The notes: generated by a model from the letters alone, not told the origin. A DNA stretch of 64,000 nt from Salminus brasiliensis (GCF_030463535.1 NC_132880.1:28663987-28727986), one strand, 5' to 3'; counted from the stretch's first letter, positions 25,640 to 38,413 are shown. Numbers and translations are program-made.

Positions 25640-25795
25640 TGACTTGTAGATGGAGAGAGTTCTGGCGGAGGGCAGGTCCAGCAGAGCATTTAGAAATGGG
25701 TGGTCCATTTACAGTAGCTAGGGTAATGCTTCTCAAAGTGCTTCTCAGATAAAGAAGGTTTCGTGTGTAGTAGAGGGGCTGTAAGGGACTTTGCA
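25640..25795 (-). pseudogene. Decayed copy of the last asns exon
   Basis: The minus strand matches the final asns exon (30370-30579) over about 150 bases. Shared blocks include 'gagaagcattaccc', 'tggacc-cccatt' and 'agaac-ctctccatctacaag'. A gap of roughly ten bases and many substitutions destroy the reading frame, and the exon's invariant tryptophans are lost. Weak similarity seems to run past the exon on both sides: 'tacacatttc' on the 3'-UTR side near 25489 and 30310, and 'aatagaga-aaag' on the intron side near 25840 and 30588. This suggests a DNA-level duplication rather than a retrocopy. It lies about 4.6 kb downstream of the real gene in the same orientation. No other asns exon copies were seen nearby. 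Confidence 0.85.
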
Positions 25796-26223
25796 AACGC
25801 TCAACCAGTGCTTTATCTGTGAGCTTTCAGTCTGCAGCAATAGAGAAAAAGAAAATGCATTTTGTTGTGGGTTTTGTGTGAGTGTAATCAGCATTCCAGA
25901 CAAGTAGTCCTTCACACCAGTGGAATGTGACAGAATAAAAACGAACGTCAAGATGTTTATTAGTAACATCACAAAATTCTGTAATATACGAGAGCCTGAA
26001 TGTGACTCATAGTGAAGGACAATGTTCTTACGCATGGCATGTTATATAACCTGTGGAGTCATCAGCTGAATTCTCTTCCACACATTACAAAAACCTCTGC
26101 CCAATCAAAGAGGAGAGAGTTAGGTAGTTAACTAGCACACAGTTAGCTGCTGAACTTATTTCAGAATGTGCGTAAAACGTTCAGAAAACAGTGCCATAGT
26201 GCCTTATAGACAAAGTAAAGTAC

Positions 26224-26640
26224 ACTGATCAGCCACAACAATAGCACCACATGCCAATATTAAATATTGAGTAGATTAAAGGTTGAGTAGGCCACCACAA
26301 CAGATGTCACCAATCGAGGCATGGACTCCACAAGACTTCTGAAGGCGTCCTGTCAGCAGCAGATCCAGTAAGTTGTGAATTACCCTAACCCTTTCATGGA
26401 GCACTTTTGGTAGTAACTCGCCACTGCATACTGGGAACACCTCACAAGACCTGCCTGATGTTTTAGGATGCTCTGACCCAGTCATCTAGCCATCACAATG
26501 TGGAGGGGCTCAGATTCTCATGCTTGCCCATTTTTCCTGCTTTTAACTCATCACCTTCAGAACTGACTAATCACTTATTGCCTAAAATATCCCGCCCCTT
26601 GACAGATGCCACTGTAGATAAAGATAATAATCACTGGAAA
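26224..26640 (-). mobile_element. Internally deleted Tc1/mariner-like element relic
   Basis: The left edge reads 'actgatcagccacaacaata'. The interior keeps 'cgaggcatggactccacaag' and 'cttctgaaggcgtcctgtca'; after a deletion come 'ctgggaacacctcacaagac', 'gctctgacccagtcatctag' and 'tgcccatttttcctgctttt'. These correspond to the two ends of the transposase gene of a widespread fish Tc1-like element read on the minus strand; most of the catalytic part is missing. The frame is broken and it cannot be active. Confidence 0.75.
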
Positions 26641-26815
26641 GTAAAATAGTATGTGGAGGACTACAATTCCAGCTCAACACCCAAACCAGACATCCCACCT
26701 GCCCCGCAACACACAAGAATTCTCTCACATATTGATAGCGGCTGCCTGTTGCCCACACATTACAAATAGTATCACAGAAATCAGACTTCTGTGTATAGGG
26801 CTCACTTGTGCACTT

Positions 26816-26830
26816 TGAGTGAGAGAGTGA

Positions 26831-26872
<42 letters not shown>
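26816..26872. repeat. (GA)n microsatellite
   Basis: GAGAGTGA units grade into about twenty perfect GA units, followed by an A run. Confidence 0.95.
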
Positions 26873-26876
<4 letters not shown>

Positions 26877-26934
26877 AAATCCTCATTGGTCTTTCCTTTT
26901 GCTCAGTAGACCTATTGTTTTTTTGTTTTTTTTT

Positions 26935-27420
26935 TTGAGTGGGAGTAGTTTACAGTAAACCACTCTCATTCATCGTGCATCAGTTCGGTTTAGTGTCCTG
27001 CATCTCCGTGGCAGAGTGTTTAAATTAGAACATAAGGCACTACCCCTTCCTATAGGGTCAAAAGAATTCAGTGTTTCTGTTGTGTTTACAAAAATGAAAT
27101 TTTTTTTGCCCATGTTGGTTAAATGGTGACTAAATTGTGAGTTAACGTTTTTTTTGGGAGGGATTGGAGGGGGGTTGTTTATTATTGCTTATTATTAGCC
27201 ACAATAATTAATGAGAGTAAATATGTACTTGATAATGATTAAAGTGGAAAAAGGAAAGATGGTAGGAATAATATCAATAATATAAATAAAATTCCTATAT
27301 TTGTGCCGTAGTCATGCCAAAAACCTGGTTCATATCAGTAAAAAAAAATGTTGAGTTTTGAACTCGGTAAATTTGTGTACAATTACCCATTTCACACCAA
27401 ACCCACTCTCCATATCTCAC

Positions 27421-27422
<2 letters not shown>
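26935..27422. mobile_element. Degraded MITE related to the copy at 23808
   Basis: The left end 'gggagtagtttacagtaaac' corresponds to 'cggagtagtttggtgtgaaa' of the better copy. The right end 'catttcacaccaaacccact' is the inverted counterpart. The right edge abuts an A-run of about thirty bases at 27423-27452. Confidence 0.5.

Positions 27423-27452
<30 letters not shown>
27423..27452. repeat. Poly(A) tract
   Basis: About thirty consecutive A residues on the plus strand. It may be a retroelement tail or slippage product; no element body is recognisable beside it. Confidence 0.9.
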
Positions 27453-27454
<2 letters not shown>

Positions 27455-30369
27455 ACAAAACTTTTTATGTATTGCATGTAGTATTGCTCTCAGGATACAT
27501 GCTGTTGTATTATTAAACACTTAATATTTATTTTAAAAAAAGATCAGTGGAATCACTAATCCCTACCTGAAGTAAACAATTGTTAGTTCTATCATTGCAG
27601 CCAACAGTGTTGATCCCCTGAACTCAGTGGCTGCAGTTTCCTTTCAACTGAAAGAACTGAGGCACTAAACTGTCCAGCGGTCCAGAGCTGGCTAAGCAAT
27701 TTTAAGAGCAGCCTTTTGGAAAGCCAGCTCTAACTGTTAGGAATGTACACTGAGCCAGTGGGAATGAAGTGGGAATGAACTCATTTGGTCAAGGTCAGTG
27801 TGGGGGTAAACAAGAGATGGCAATGACAGCCCATATGGAAAAGTACTATAGCACTATATGGGTATGTATTTCTTTATATGTGAGAGAGGATTGCAGTATG
27901 TTAAGTATATTACTGTACTGGCTATTATCATACGTTTATTTATATATATTTCTGGAGACCAATTAAGATAAATAACTGAATCCTGAAAGAGGATACAATA
28001 TGCATTTGTAGCATGTTATTGGCAAACAATTTAGCATCTATATTTTTCTATGTAAATGCAGATAGTCACAATAGAAAAATACTACCTGACTATAGTATGT
28101 AGTATAATCTAGTGTGATCAGTAAGTAATAAGCTAATTGGAAATAAACCCAATATTTGCAAAATTACCTTTAGCTTTAAATAACAATTAAAAATCTGATT
28201 TGGTTCCTAACATTGCATTTTTGATTAAATTGCAGTTACATCTTATAAATAAATTAAATTGAGCTCAATCAAGCTGCAGGGCCACCCTGCCATTCTCAGC
28301 ACTCCTCTCTAAAAGGTTCTTTGCGTAGTGCCAGAGTTAGTTAATAGTTCCTCACATTCACAAATCCCTTTCTATAATAGAATATAGAAGAACTACTGTA
28401 TCTGGACACAGACTAGTGTGAAACCCAGTAACCTCAAGCTAGTTGTGCACAGTCACCTCCTGGTGGACTGTGGAAGAATTGCCTTGAGGGACACAAGAAG
28501 ACAATTCAATGGGTTTAGAGTTGAACAAACAGACAGAAATCAAGCACACAAAAAATACTTTATTCTCAAGCATGAAGTTCCAACCTTTCTACAAGTTTAC
28601 TTTAAGCCGAATTAAAGGATAATAAGCAGTGCACTAGGTCTATTTGTGTACTGGTCACTATGGAATGAGCAGCAAACTTTACTATAGGTATAGCTTGCTT
28701 TGGTAGTGCTACAAGTTATAACAGCAGGTTTACCTTTAATTTAACCACTACTGCAAACCCCCCACCACACACTTTTCAGCATAGATTAAAGCATCGAAGA
28801 GGATGTTCAATGCCACCTGACTGGCATAGATCAACTCACTCACACAACAACAAATAAATTACATACTTATCTGCATACTAATACACTGGCAGCCAAAAAG
28901 AACTGCTCAAATGTAAATAATGTTGCACACTGATTTTTAGCAGCTGTGCTGGACGTTTTTTGTTTTTAAGGGTAAAGGAGTAACTTGATCTGCTATAGGC
29001 TCCATAAAAAGTAACTTTAACTGCCAGTAAGATTTTACACCACTCATAAAGGGGTGGGCTGAGGGGTGAGGAGGTATGGGTGATGTCATGATCACCAGAT
29101 TTAAACCCAACTTCTGGGATTCTATCACAAACCTACACAACCATGATAGTCTAGTTTGTATTGTGCATATCCGTGATCATTAGAAAAAGACATCTGAGCA
29201 CTTGTATTAAACTGTCAGTGTAAAGATTAGTGTAGACCATTTAAGGCAAAGTGGGCTTTGTTAGAATAAACCTCTCTAATGAACCATTCTCCTTACAGAG
29301 CTACCACTGCAATTGGCCATGGAAGCTAAGAAAGCAATTAGAGCTATACAGCCTTATCACCACAGCTGAGCTTTTTATTTAGGAGAGCATGATGTTGGTT
29401 CTCTAAGAGTTAAGCTGACACGAAATGATCCATTCACACAATGTTTGTAGTGTACAGTCTAAATCTTTCCTTAACCCCCTAACATTCACTTCTGCTGCTC
29501 CTCAATCTTATACATTTATAGTAACTGAATTATTTTCCAGGCTGTTCCATGCGATTCTAATAATAAGGAATAAAAAAGAGGTGAAAATAAAAGAGGTCAA
29601 TACCATTTAATATTAAGAAGTAAATAGCAAGTGCAGAAATGTTTTACTAAGAATTGAGTTATTATAACCATACGTATATACCTGTTAAATTCATAGGTCT
29701 CAGAAAAGTTTTGAGTGAAGCTATGGCGGTATTAGGCAGCTCAGGGAACAGCAGAAAAGTGCCGAATTGGGAATGTAAAGCCACACTTAGTCTACCTAGC
29801 TCTTGGTGCATTTAGGAGGTGGCCTCAGGAAAACAATTCTCTGATAGACCATGTGCGGTAAACGTAACTACACTGAAAGAAGTGATGCATTGAATTGGTC
29901 TGATTTAAAGTGGCACCATGGCCAGGACACGTAGGAACCCTGATAAATTCTGTTTTTATGCTGAAATTTAACTTTAGATGTGTAATTATTTCCACATGAA
30001 AAATATTGCATCAACAGAATTCTATTTTTCAATAATTTTTGGCATTAACTTTGTATGTGCTATTATATTCATGTGCGAATGAAACATCTGCATTTTCTAA
30101 AACGAATATAGCAAATAATTTTCTGTAGATGTATTAAATAGCAGTATCATCGTTTGTGTTGGCTGAACACAAACTGCCTAGAACGCCAGCAAAAGCAACA
30201 CTTTTACTATTCTGAGGCACAGTTAAGCAGAAAAGAAAAATGAATATGGTTTTAATTTTGCTGTGAGCAAAAACAGAATCATAACAAAAAAATAAAAAAA
30301 GAAACAGCAGTACACATTTCAAAGGACATTCTGAAGCATTGGCCAGTACTGCTGACTTCATCTGCCTGG
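27453..30369. other. tac1-asns intergenic DNA and asns 3' UTR
   Basis: No gene is seen between the two convergent genes. The part just below 30370 should contain the asns 3' UTR on the minus strand. The only nearby poly(A)-like hexamer I can see is ATTAAA (minus strand) at 30256-30251, a weak variant. The rest is AT-rich without recognisable repeats. Confidence 0.5.
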
Positions 30370-33300
30370 TTACTGGTCCTTTTCTGGCTTGTAGATGGAG
30401 AGGGTTCTGGCCGAGGGGTCAGTGGCTTTGATCCAGCGGGGCATCCAGTAATGGGGGGTCCAATCACAGCGGCCGGGGTAATGCTTCTCAAACACTTGCC
30501 TGATGAAGAAGCCTTCTTTGGTAGTAGGGGGGTTGTAAGAGAACTGCTCAGCTGCCTTTTCTAACTGGGCGTCATTAATCTACATAAATAGAGAGAAAGG
30601 AAGTGAGAGAAGCAATTAAAATCTTTTGAAATGGATTTTTTCTACTTTTTCAGAGAATGAAAAACATGGTGAAACGAGGCGTCTATTCATCAAGAATCCT
30701 GACTTTTATGTCCCGTATTCCAAGCATATGCTCTTCACTTCACAGTGAGCTCTGTATCAAAGATTTTAATGTTTTGTGGCCCCTGACTGTTTTCATGCAC
30801 ATATCAAGTGATTTTTCTCTGAGAATTTCTTTGAGAATTTGTAAGTGTATTAGATGTGTGTGTATGTGTGTGTGTATGTATGTATTTGTGTGTACCTTAG
30901 ATTCAATGTGCTCCTGCAAGAAGGTATACCAGGACTTTTTCATTGAAGTCATTCCATCACTGAAAGCCTCTTTTCGTCTCCACAGTATCTCATTTGGAAG
31001 CAGATTCAGCCCACTGAACGCATCCCTCAGCAGATGCTTCTCCACTCCATCCTGTTTCGACAAACCATGTTTTTTTATAGCCCCGGAATAACAGGCAGAA
31101 CTCTACAAATTCTCTACAATTCTACAAATAAACCCTGCCATTTGTTTTAATAAATAGGTTTACTGATGTTACCATTATGCAATATTCAGGACCTACTATT
31201 CATTATTCAATAACAACTATAAATTATTCTGTACCTTCTACAATGTATTTTGTAATTACTTAGAACTATTCTGTATTTACGACTAATTATTCATTTACTA
31301 CTACACATTAATATCTACAATTAATTATTTAGTGACTAAAATTAGTTATTTAGTATCTACAATTAACTATTCAGTAACTGCCACAATTGATTCAGTAACT
31401 ACATCTACAATGGATTTAGCATCTCCAACAAATTATTTCGTACCGACTATTGAATATTAAGTAACTATTAGCAATTACTCAGCATCTTATACAAACTATT
31501 CAGTAAATACTATGAATTGTTCCATCAAGTATACTTGTGGCTCCATACTTCCATAATTTACTTGAGTAAGACTGATATTTCACAACAGTACAGTTCTTCA
31601 CTTTTTACTTAAAAATGGGGAAAAAGGAGGAAATTTTTCTTCACCTTTGGTACCCGCATCTCCTCAGGCAGGGAAAGATAGTAGGCAGTGAATCTGTGGT
31701 CCAGAAAAGGCACTCTCAGCTCCAGTCTAATGAGAGAAGACAGGACAGAGAATTCAGAGGACAACTCAAATAGGACAAAAACAAAACAAAACAACTACAA
31801 TTAAACAAAACAAATAGAAACCAGACATTTTTCCTTACCCGTGTGCAGCTGTAGTCCTATCTGCTCTCAGCGCATCAAACAGATAAAGCTCCTTCAGCAG
31901 ACGCACACTTTCCTCCGCACCGGCCTTTGGTGATGGAGCCTGGAATAAGCCAAGACTGACTTACTACAAGAAGTTGAAGACAAATGAGTATTAAACAGAT
32001 AAAACAAGCTAGTTCTGAGAGATGAGATGTACCTTATGGAAGTAAATGTAACCCTGTGTGAGTTCATCAGATCCTTCACCAGAGAAGATCACCACACTGT
32101 CGGTCTTCTCTTGGATATACTTAGAAACCAGATACATTCCTGGAAACAAAAGCAGAAAGCAGATAATTACATGACCTATTTTACAAGTGTTTTACCTGAC
32201 TTTCAACATGGAACAATAGCCAGTGGCTAAAAGGGACAGGGGCTGTCATGATTAATGATCTCAACCTGTTCACCATCTTAATAAAAGGTATGTTTATCTT
32301 ATTGCTGAACTGTCAGAGATTACATGTCAACTGTCATGATCACAAAGTATATTTTAATGGGCCCATATCATAGAAGATGATGTAATCTGTAAAGTTTGAT
32401 AAAGTTTCTAAATGGACTACACAGTTCATACAGTCCATATGTGGGAACTAAAGTCATGACTTTCTGTCAGGAAAAGTCCATATTCCATATTTCCACCTCT
32501 TCACCCCCGCACCCTGTCAATGTACGCTAAAAATATAAGGTGTGTTCCAGTGGATTGTTTCTGGAATGAGGCACAGCAACAAAAGAGCAGCCAATCAGAA
32601 TGGAGGTTATTTACAATGTTTACAGAAGTCCTTGAGGTACAGACACAAAACAGCTTCATTTTAAAGAAGGCTGGAAAGTAGCTAGTGTGTATTTGTGTGT
32701 GACTTTTATAACTGAGACACTAGACACAATGTGCCATGTGCAACAGACTTTAAACTCCGTTTCTGGACTAGGACATAAGTAAACAGCCACCGGGGCCAGT
32801 TTTCACTTCTTTTCAGTTAAAGAAATTATGCACAAAATGTTCCAGCTTCCCAGAGCTGACCCAGCAGTTGTAAGACCAGCCTTATGGAAGTTCATTCTCT
32901 CTAATTCAAAGGAATTTACACCGATTCAAATCATCAAATCAGCTTAGTTAATTCCCCTAGGGTGTACCAGCTACCTCAGGGGGGCTATATCACATTAGGT
33001 CTGTTTAAAATAAATGAAGACTAGATTAGTCTTACACCTCTTTGGATGGGTTGGCTGCTTTTTTCCTGTCATCATACTGAACCGTAAAGCCTAAACCATT
33101 GTGATAACCTAACCATGACTTTAGTGTACCATTACACCCCTAATACACACACAATCCTGTACTCACCAACAGAAGCGCGGACTGTGGTGATGTCGTAACT
33201 CTCAAGATGGATAATGACGTCCTCTATAGCCTTGATAGCCTCCTCTGGGGTAAAGCTTACCTCATGGTGCTCACTGCCTATGTGGGCTGCTACCTACAGA

Positions 33301-36300
33301 ACAACATGACAACATTAAGAACAGCGCTATACCAAGACAAGCTGTAATTGTTCTCTGCTGAAAAGACACTGACTTTGCGTGCAGCAATAATATCTGGACT
33401 GTCTTCTGCTCCGATGGCAAACGTCTGAATAGGGTACTGCAACTCCTGCTCCTTGGCCAGCTTGACAAGCGTGGCAGCCACTAGGCTAGAGTCAAGTCCA
33501 CCTGCATAAGAGAGTTTTGTTGGCGTCTATTGTTTACTTAGCCGCGGTCAGTTAGTATTCTCTTCTATAAGACAATACAATAGCATACGAGAAAGGCACC
33601 ACCCAAACTAATCGTGGTACCTGAGAGGAGGCAGCCGATTCTCCTGTGGGCCATCAGCCGTTTCCTCACAGCGTTTTCAAACAGGATCCTGATGTTGCTC
33701 TTCACTGTCTCCAAAGCAAAACCTAAACAAACACACTGTACTAAGCCAGTTTCTACAGCAGTGCTTAATGCAAAATCAGACAATCTTAAAATAATTAACT
33801 TCAGTTTTTCACCTTACTTAATTTATATTCCCTTCTGTTATTACATTAATAGTTAAAAGTAGCACATAGCCATTCAAGTTATGACACTAAAGCCCACAAG
33901 ACACTAAAAGCATTTTGGATGCTGTTTGAAGGCAGAGATCTATGGAAGATTTTATTACAGCGGATTCTAATCATTATTATCAATAGCTGATATATAGGCT
34001 ATTTATTATTAATGATCTCATGTTAAATAGCATTGCCACAAATGTTAATTAGCAGGTATTCTCTTAAGGAATATAGAGTTTTATTCGGTCTTCAGTTATT
34101 GTTGAATTCTCAGAGAATTCCTCTTACAGTTTTGTCTACAGACCCGATTACAGCTCTTAATGCCTTATTGTGCATTTTGCATGTGCACTAATTACTAAAA
34201 GATAGCTCCATATATATAAAAAAAGGCAACTTTGAATGGAAATGTGGTCTGTGATATATCTGAGATGCCTACCTTTGCCGAGCTCCTCAGCATCGTCATA
34301 CTCAGCATGTTTGGGTTTATCTGTGCAGGAATGGAAACGGTCCAACAGGGTGGATTCTACCTTTCCATTCAGCTTCAGGTCAAACACCTCATAGTGGCCT
34401 GGTGGGAAGGGGGTGATCTTTGCTGGTTCAGACATGCAGTGTGTAATCTCTGTTAGACCTGAGGACAGAAAAAAATGTGGACAATAAAGTATCAGGGTGT
34501 CGTTCAATGGTGATAAAAAAAAAAGTCTTTGAGCTTGTTTACACCCGGTATTAACATGCGTTTTTGATGATCGGATCACATTCGGACTTACCCACATAAA
34601 AAGCCAGGTGTACACACCCAGAGTGAATTGTGATTGGATTACAAATGCATCGCTTGAGGTGGTCCACATTTAATAGAAGTGTAAAGGCAGAATGCCTTTT
34701 TTGTGATCGGATTCAGTCAGCCAAGCAGGAAGACATCACTCAAAAAAATATTAGTTATTATTACTGTGAATTTTCTTTTTTGTGTGTGTGTGCTCATGCT
34801 GGTGCTTCTTTACTGGTAGATAATGGCAGTAGTAGAGTGTTTGTTCCCTTGCAGTTAATGTAGTCCTTCGCATTGTATGATATGGAAATGTGAGAACCAT
34901 CTATTGATCTACCACATTGTAGAAACCCATGGCTCCTTTAAACTGCTCATGGCCTCTCAAAGCTGGACCACCTCTGATGAGAAAAGTTGTGGAACAGTTT
35001 TTTTGCACAGGAAAGTAAATTCAGAAGTATATACAGATACAAACCAGATACTAAACACATGTTAATGCCAGGTGTAACACACACACACCACATACAAATT
35101 TAACAAACATGTAATCTGGGGGAAATCTGGGTTTCCTTGAGGAGCGATTTGAGAACTACATCATACGTGATAGTGATAGACAGTGATACTGCTGATACTG
35201 TGTCTGAGTCTTCAAGCTGGTTTAGTTCAAAGTTCCCATAGAACGATCTACGAACCACAGTCTCAAAAGATATTTTAAATAGTTCAATGAATACATCGAC
35301 AAATATGGGTTTGAATTATCTGTCAATTAAAAACATCTCTTCAATGCTGATATGTCTTGCGTAATTACATGTACAGAAAACAGGTATATCATGGCAAGGT
35401 TTTTTTAATATACTGAACATATTGCAAAAGCTTGTCCAGTTAAAAGCAATCCAGATCCTGAGAATCCTTTCCAGTACCTTTGGCCTCTGAGCAGACAGCG
35501 AGGAAGCCGTTATCGGTCAGCAGCTTGAACATGGGCCTCACACCATATGTGTCCCTTCCCAGGAAAACTTTCCTATTGGCGGTATCCAGCAGGATAAAGG
35601 CAAATACACCGTCCAGCAGGGTGGCCATCTTTTCGATGCCGAAGCGGTCGTACAGGTGAAGCAGGATCTCTCCATCCACTCTGGTCTGATAGTCAAACCC
35701 AAAGTGCTCTTTCAGCTTTAGGTGGAAAAACAATGTGCAATAATGTTAGAGAAAAAACACAATCTCAGAAAGAAAAATATAGCACAAGCTTCATGTTTCC
35801 AACACAAGTGCTAAAAAATGCAACATAGATACATACATGTATACATACTCTCTTTATAATCTTTATGGAGAATTCAGTGTAGCTTTTTGTATAAAGTAAT
35901 ACTATAAATAAACTTCTTTATTAATCTATTGACCTTCCTTGCGTATAGAACGTCTGTTTGCACTCTGTAGTACTATGATAACTGAGAGAATTCTAGCATG
36001 ACTATATATTTGCGTTATGGTATGTCACAGGTAATGTGTCAAAGTTCCCATTTTCAGTTTATTAGCATTTAACATTAGAAATTCAACATCATTTACATTT
36101 ATGGAATTTAGCTGACACTCTTATCCAGAAAGGGTACTTATATTACAGAGGTGGGCCAATGTAGTGTTAGAAGTCTCTTAGTAGAGTCTTAGTAGGACTC
36201 TTATTGATGTAGTGCAGCATAGTCACTCTGATCCTTTAGATTGCCATTTTAAAAACACAGAAACACTAAAGTAAAATCAACAAATTCCAATGTGGAGCAG

Positions 36301-36781
36301 TTTAAGTTCTACTGACTCAAAATCGAAACATGACCTGATGTGACAGCCAGCGACAATGGCTCCCTGTCAGAGACATTTTGTTCAGTACTAAATTTAATTT
36401 TCCTCTCAGCTGATGCCTTAGGGCGTCTACCAAGACTACAAAGCTGCCAATGTTCCTATGATCTTAAGAGCCTCGAAGGTTTGGTGGTTGGCCCGTTAAT
36501 GCGGCATAAATGTGGTCAACAGCAACACGTACACGTTTGTGGTTGTAGATTTCGCCGTTGTAGCAGAGCCAGAGGTAAGGGAACTTCTTCACTCGCAGGG
36601 GCTGCATGCCATACAGCTGGTCCACGATGGCCAAGCGGTGGAAACCGAAGCAGCAGTTGGTAAAACCATTGACGTTTTCGAAGCGAAAAGCATCTGGACC
36701 CCGATGTGCAATCTTCATAGCATTGGTGCACTGAACCGACAGGCACTCATCGCTCCCAAATAAGGCCCATATACCACACAT
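30370..36781 (-). CDS. asns: Asparagine synthetase (glutamine-hydrolysing)
   Basis: Cytosolic enzyme making asparagine from aspartate, ATP and glutamine. Eleven coding exons on the minus strand: 36781-36533, 35715-35478, 34458-34273, 33722-33621, 33501-33374, 33293-33167, 32139-32033, 31939-31839, 31726-31645, 31051-30896 and 30579-30370. All splice borders are GT/AG and all phases agree, giving 561 aa, the same length as human ASNS. The N-terminus MCGIWALFG supplies the class-II glutaminase nucleophile Cys2, with HRGPDA and CYNGEIYNH following. The synthetase domain shows the PPi loop SGGLDSS across the fourth/fifth exon join, then [12 protein letters not shown], and [10 protein letters not shown] near the C-terminal third. 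The start is fixed by the invariant MCGIW. An acceptor at 36788 precedes the ATG, so transcription starts upstream in a noncoding exon. No lesion is seen; this looks functional. Confidence 0.97.
31190..31525. repeat. Degenerate AT-rich minisatellite in asns intron 9
   Basis: Imperfect units of about 20-22 bases, such as 'acaattaactattcagtaac' and 'actatgaattgttccatcaa', fill most of the intron between the 31726-31645 and 31051-30896 exons. The consensus is very like the array at 3779-4050. Confidence 0.7.
34531..35072. mobile_element. MITE with GTTTACACC ends in asns intron
   Basis: The left end 'tgtttacacccggtattaac' then 'atg' is matched in inverse by 'catgttaatgccaggtgtaa' at the right end. 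The interior contains 'gatgatcggatcacattcgg' and 'tgtgatcggattcagtcagc'. It lies in the intron between coding exons 2 and 3, outside splice signals. Another element with similar ends is at 58914-59681. Confidence 0.75.
36085..36235 (-). mobile_element. LINE/SINE-type 3' tail fragment in asns intron
   Basis: 'catttacatttatggaattt' then 'agctgacactcttatccaga' is the reverse complement of the common fish retroelement tail ending in 'ctggataagagcgtctgcta'. Nearby 'cttattgatgtagtgcagca' extends the match. Copies of the same tail occur at 49137-49185 (+) and 61912-62060 (-). Confidence 0.6.
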
Positions 36782-36834
36782 TTTGCTTCTGGAGAGAAAA
36801 AAAGATATTTGTCTCTGAATAGTACATCACAGCA

Positions 36835-37197
36835 TTTAAAGCAACTCTATGAAAAATGGCATTTTCTTGCTCCTGGGCTCCCCCTATAGTCGGGAAGTGT
36901 AATTTGTGCTTAGAGCCACCATTAAAGGACGTATTTCACTGACAAGCCGAGAGATACAGAACCGTCACTGAAAGTGAAATAAGCATGTGGACTGTTGTAG
37001 TGATATTACAGGATTTTACAAAAATATTACTGGGTTTATGCAGCACTATGCAGTTCTGCCCACTTTACCAAAGTTACATACTGCATTTAGCAGTGAGACG
37101 AGCCTGGGGTAGCAATGATAGCGGTGCTATTCTCCCCATAACAGGTCTGTGGAGCATCAGCATAATTTTAAAAAATGCAACATAGTGTTGCTTTAAA
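36835..37197. mobile_element. MITE with TTTAAAGCAAC ends in asns intron 1
   Basis: The left end 'tttaaagcaactctatg' and the right end 'catagtgttgctttaaa' are inverted repeats differing at one base over 17. The body is about 330 bases, with no transposase. It sits just upstream of the first coding exon, outside its splice acceptor. Confidence 0.8.
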
Positions 37198-37716
37198 TTT
37201 AGTAATGCTTTATATAGTTTAGCATACTGGTATTAATACCAACCAATGGTACGGGAATGACTGGGAGTGACTGGCTCAAGTGCTGGCGACAGAACCAAAT
37301 ACAGTTTCACCAGGGGTCAGCTGTGACAAGCTGTCAGAGGACCAAACGATGTTTAAAAGTAGTCACTGACCCAGAGAATCTGATAATGCCATCCAGTTTG
37401 TTCACACTCTAGAGGGCACTCCTGAGCAGGCCCAACAAGTTTTTACTGATTTGTTTTTGCCATAATTTCTTCTGCTCAGGTACACAGATGGTAAGGTCAG
37501 AATTTCTAGCCAACTGGAAATATATACGACGATATACAGTCATACTATCCTCATTCGCAGCGTGTTACCTAGTGTATTGGGCTGAAAAAGAACGCTGAAT
37601 GGTATAATGCACTAACATTTACTATACACAACTTGCAGAGGCCTTTCTATCACATCAGTGCCATTCCAGTGCCATTGGAACGCCCCCAGCATCACTACTA
37701 CCACTGCCGCCACTGC

Positions 37717-37739
37717 TGATGCAACTTAACTGATGCAAC
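37717..37739. promoter_or_regulatory. Tandem TGATGCAAC motifs (candidate C/EBP-ATF sites)
   Basis: TGATGCAAC occurs at 37717-37725 and again at 37731-37739, within a 14-base tandem repeat. Each fits the C/EBP-ATF composite consensus (RTTKCATCA on the other strand) bound by ATF4 complexes. They lie in intron 1 of asns, about 0.7 kb downstream of the main candidate element. The same pair recurs in copy 2 at 39611-39619 and 39625-39633. Function is inferred only. Confidence 0.35.
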
Positions 37740-38348
37740 TTAACTGAATGGAAAAAACATAAAGCCAGATCTCAAAGACAAATCCCCACATAGATCTCCA
37801 GTCTTCACGTACAGGATACACATGGAGCAGAAAGCGAGCTACATCACGGCGTACACAGTTATTCCTATAATACATTATCAGTAGACATTTTTAAAGTCAT
37901 TAATAAGGGAGATATCGCCGCTATGACCTGGAGAAAAATACTTTAGTCGACAGAAATGAAAATACTCAGCAATACTAACATAAAGAATACTCATACCGGT
38001 AAGGAACTACTTGTGCTCCACTGCCCACATAACGACTAAAGCTGAAATGTAAGCCACACAGTTTGGGAAGATGAAATTTGAAGGGTGGAGATGAAGGTGT
38101 TCAACAAACCCAGAATTACAAAGCAAGTCAGAACCAGACCGAAAGCTAGCTATAACGAAGCTGTCTGGATCAGCTCTGGCAATATTTCGCCATGTGCCGG
38201 TGTTGACACTCAGGATCAGAAGCAGACCAAACTGTGTGATAATTTAACGGATTAGAGGTTTTCTGATCTCCTGTCTAGTACAGAACAATAGGAACGAGAT
38301 AACTGCTCGAGTACGGACACAGGAAGTTTCAATTACTCTTACTTTTAC

Positions 38349-38395
38349 CTTCCAGCAGAGACAGGCGTACAGGTCGAGCACGTGCTACAGTAGAC
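38349..38395 (-). other. asns: asns noncoding first exon (5' UTR), 3' border at 38349
   Basis: On the minus strand 'ctgctggaag' is followed by the strong donor GTAAAAGT at 38348. The coding-exon acceptor at 36788 requires an upstream noncoding exon, and this one lies just after the response elements at 38414-38442. The upstream boundary (transcription start) is only estimated from the spacing known in human ASNS. A CACGTG E-box at 38379-38384 falls in or at the edge of the exon. Confidence 0.55.
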
Positions 38396-38413
38396 TGGAG
38401 CAGACTGTCGTGG

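Noticed and set aside
25401-25796. 131-codon minus-strand frame as a gene
   Set aside because: Part of it is the frame-shifted relic of the asns last exon; the rest is random.
30657-31091. 144-codon plus-strand frame
   Set aside because: Antisense of an asns coding exon and intron with a GTGTGT repeat.
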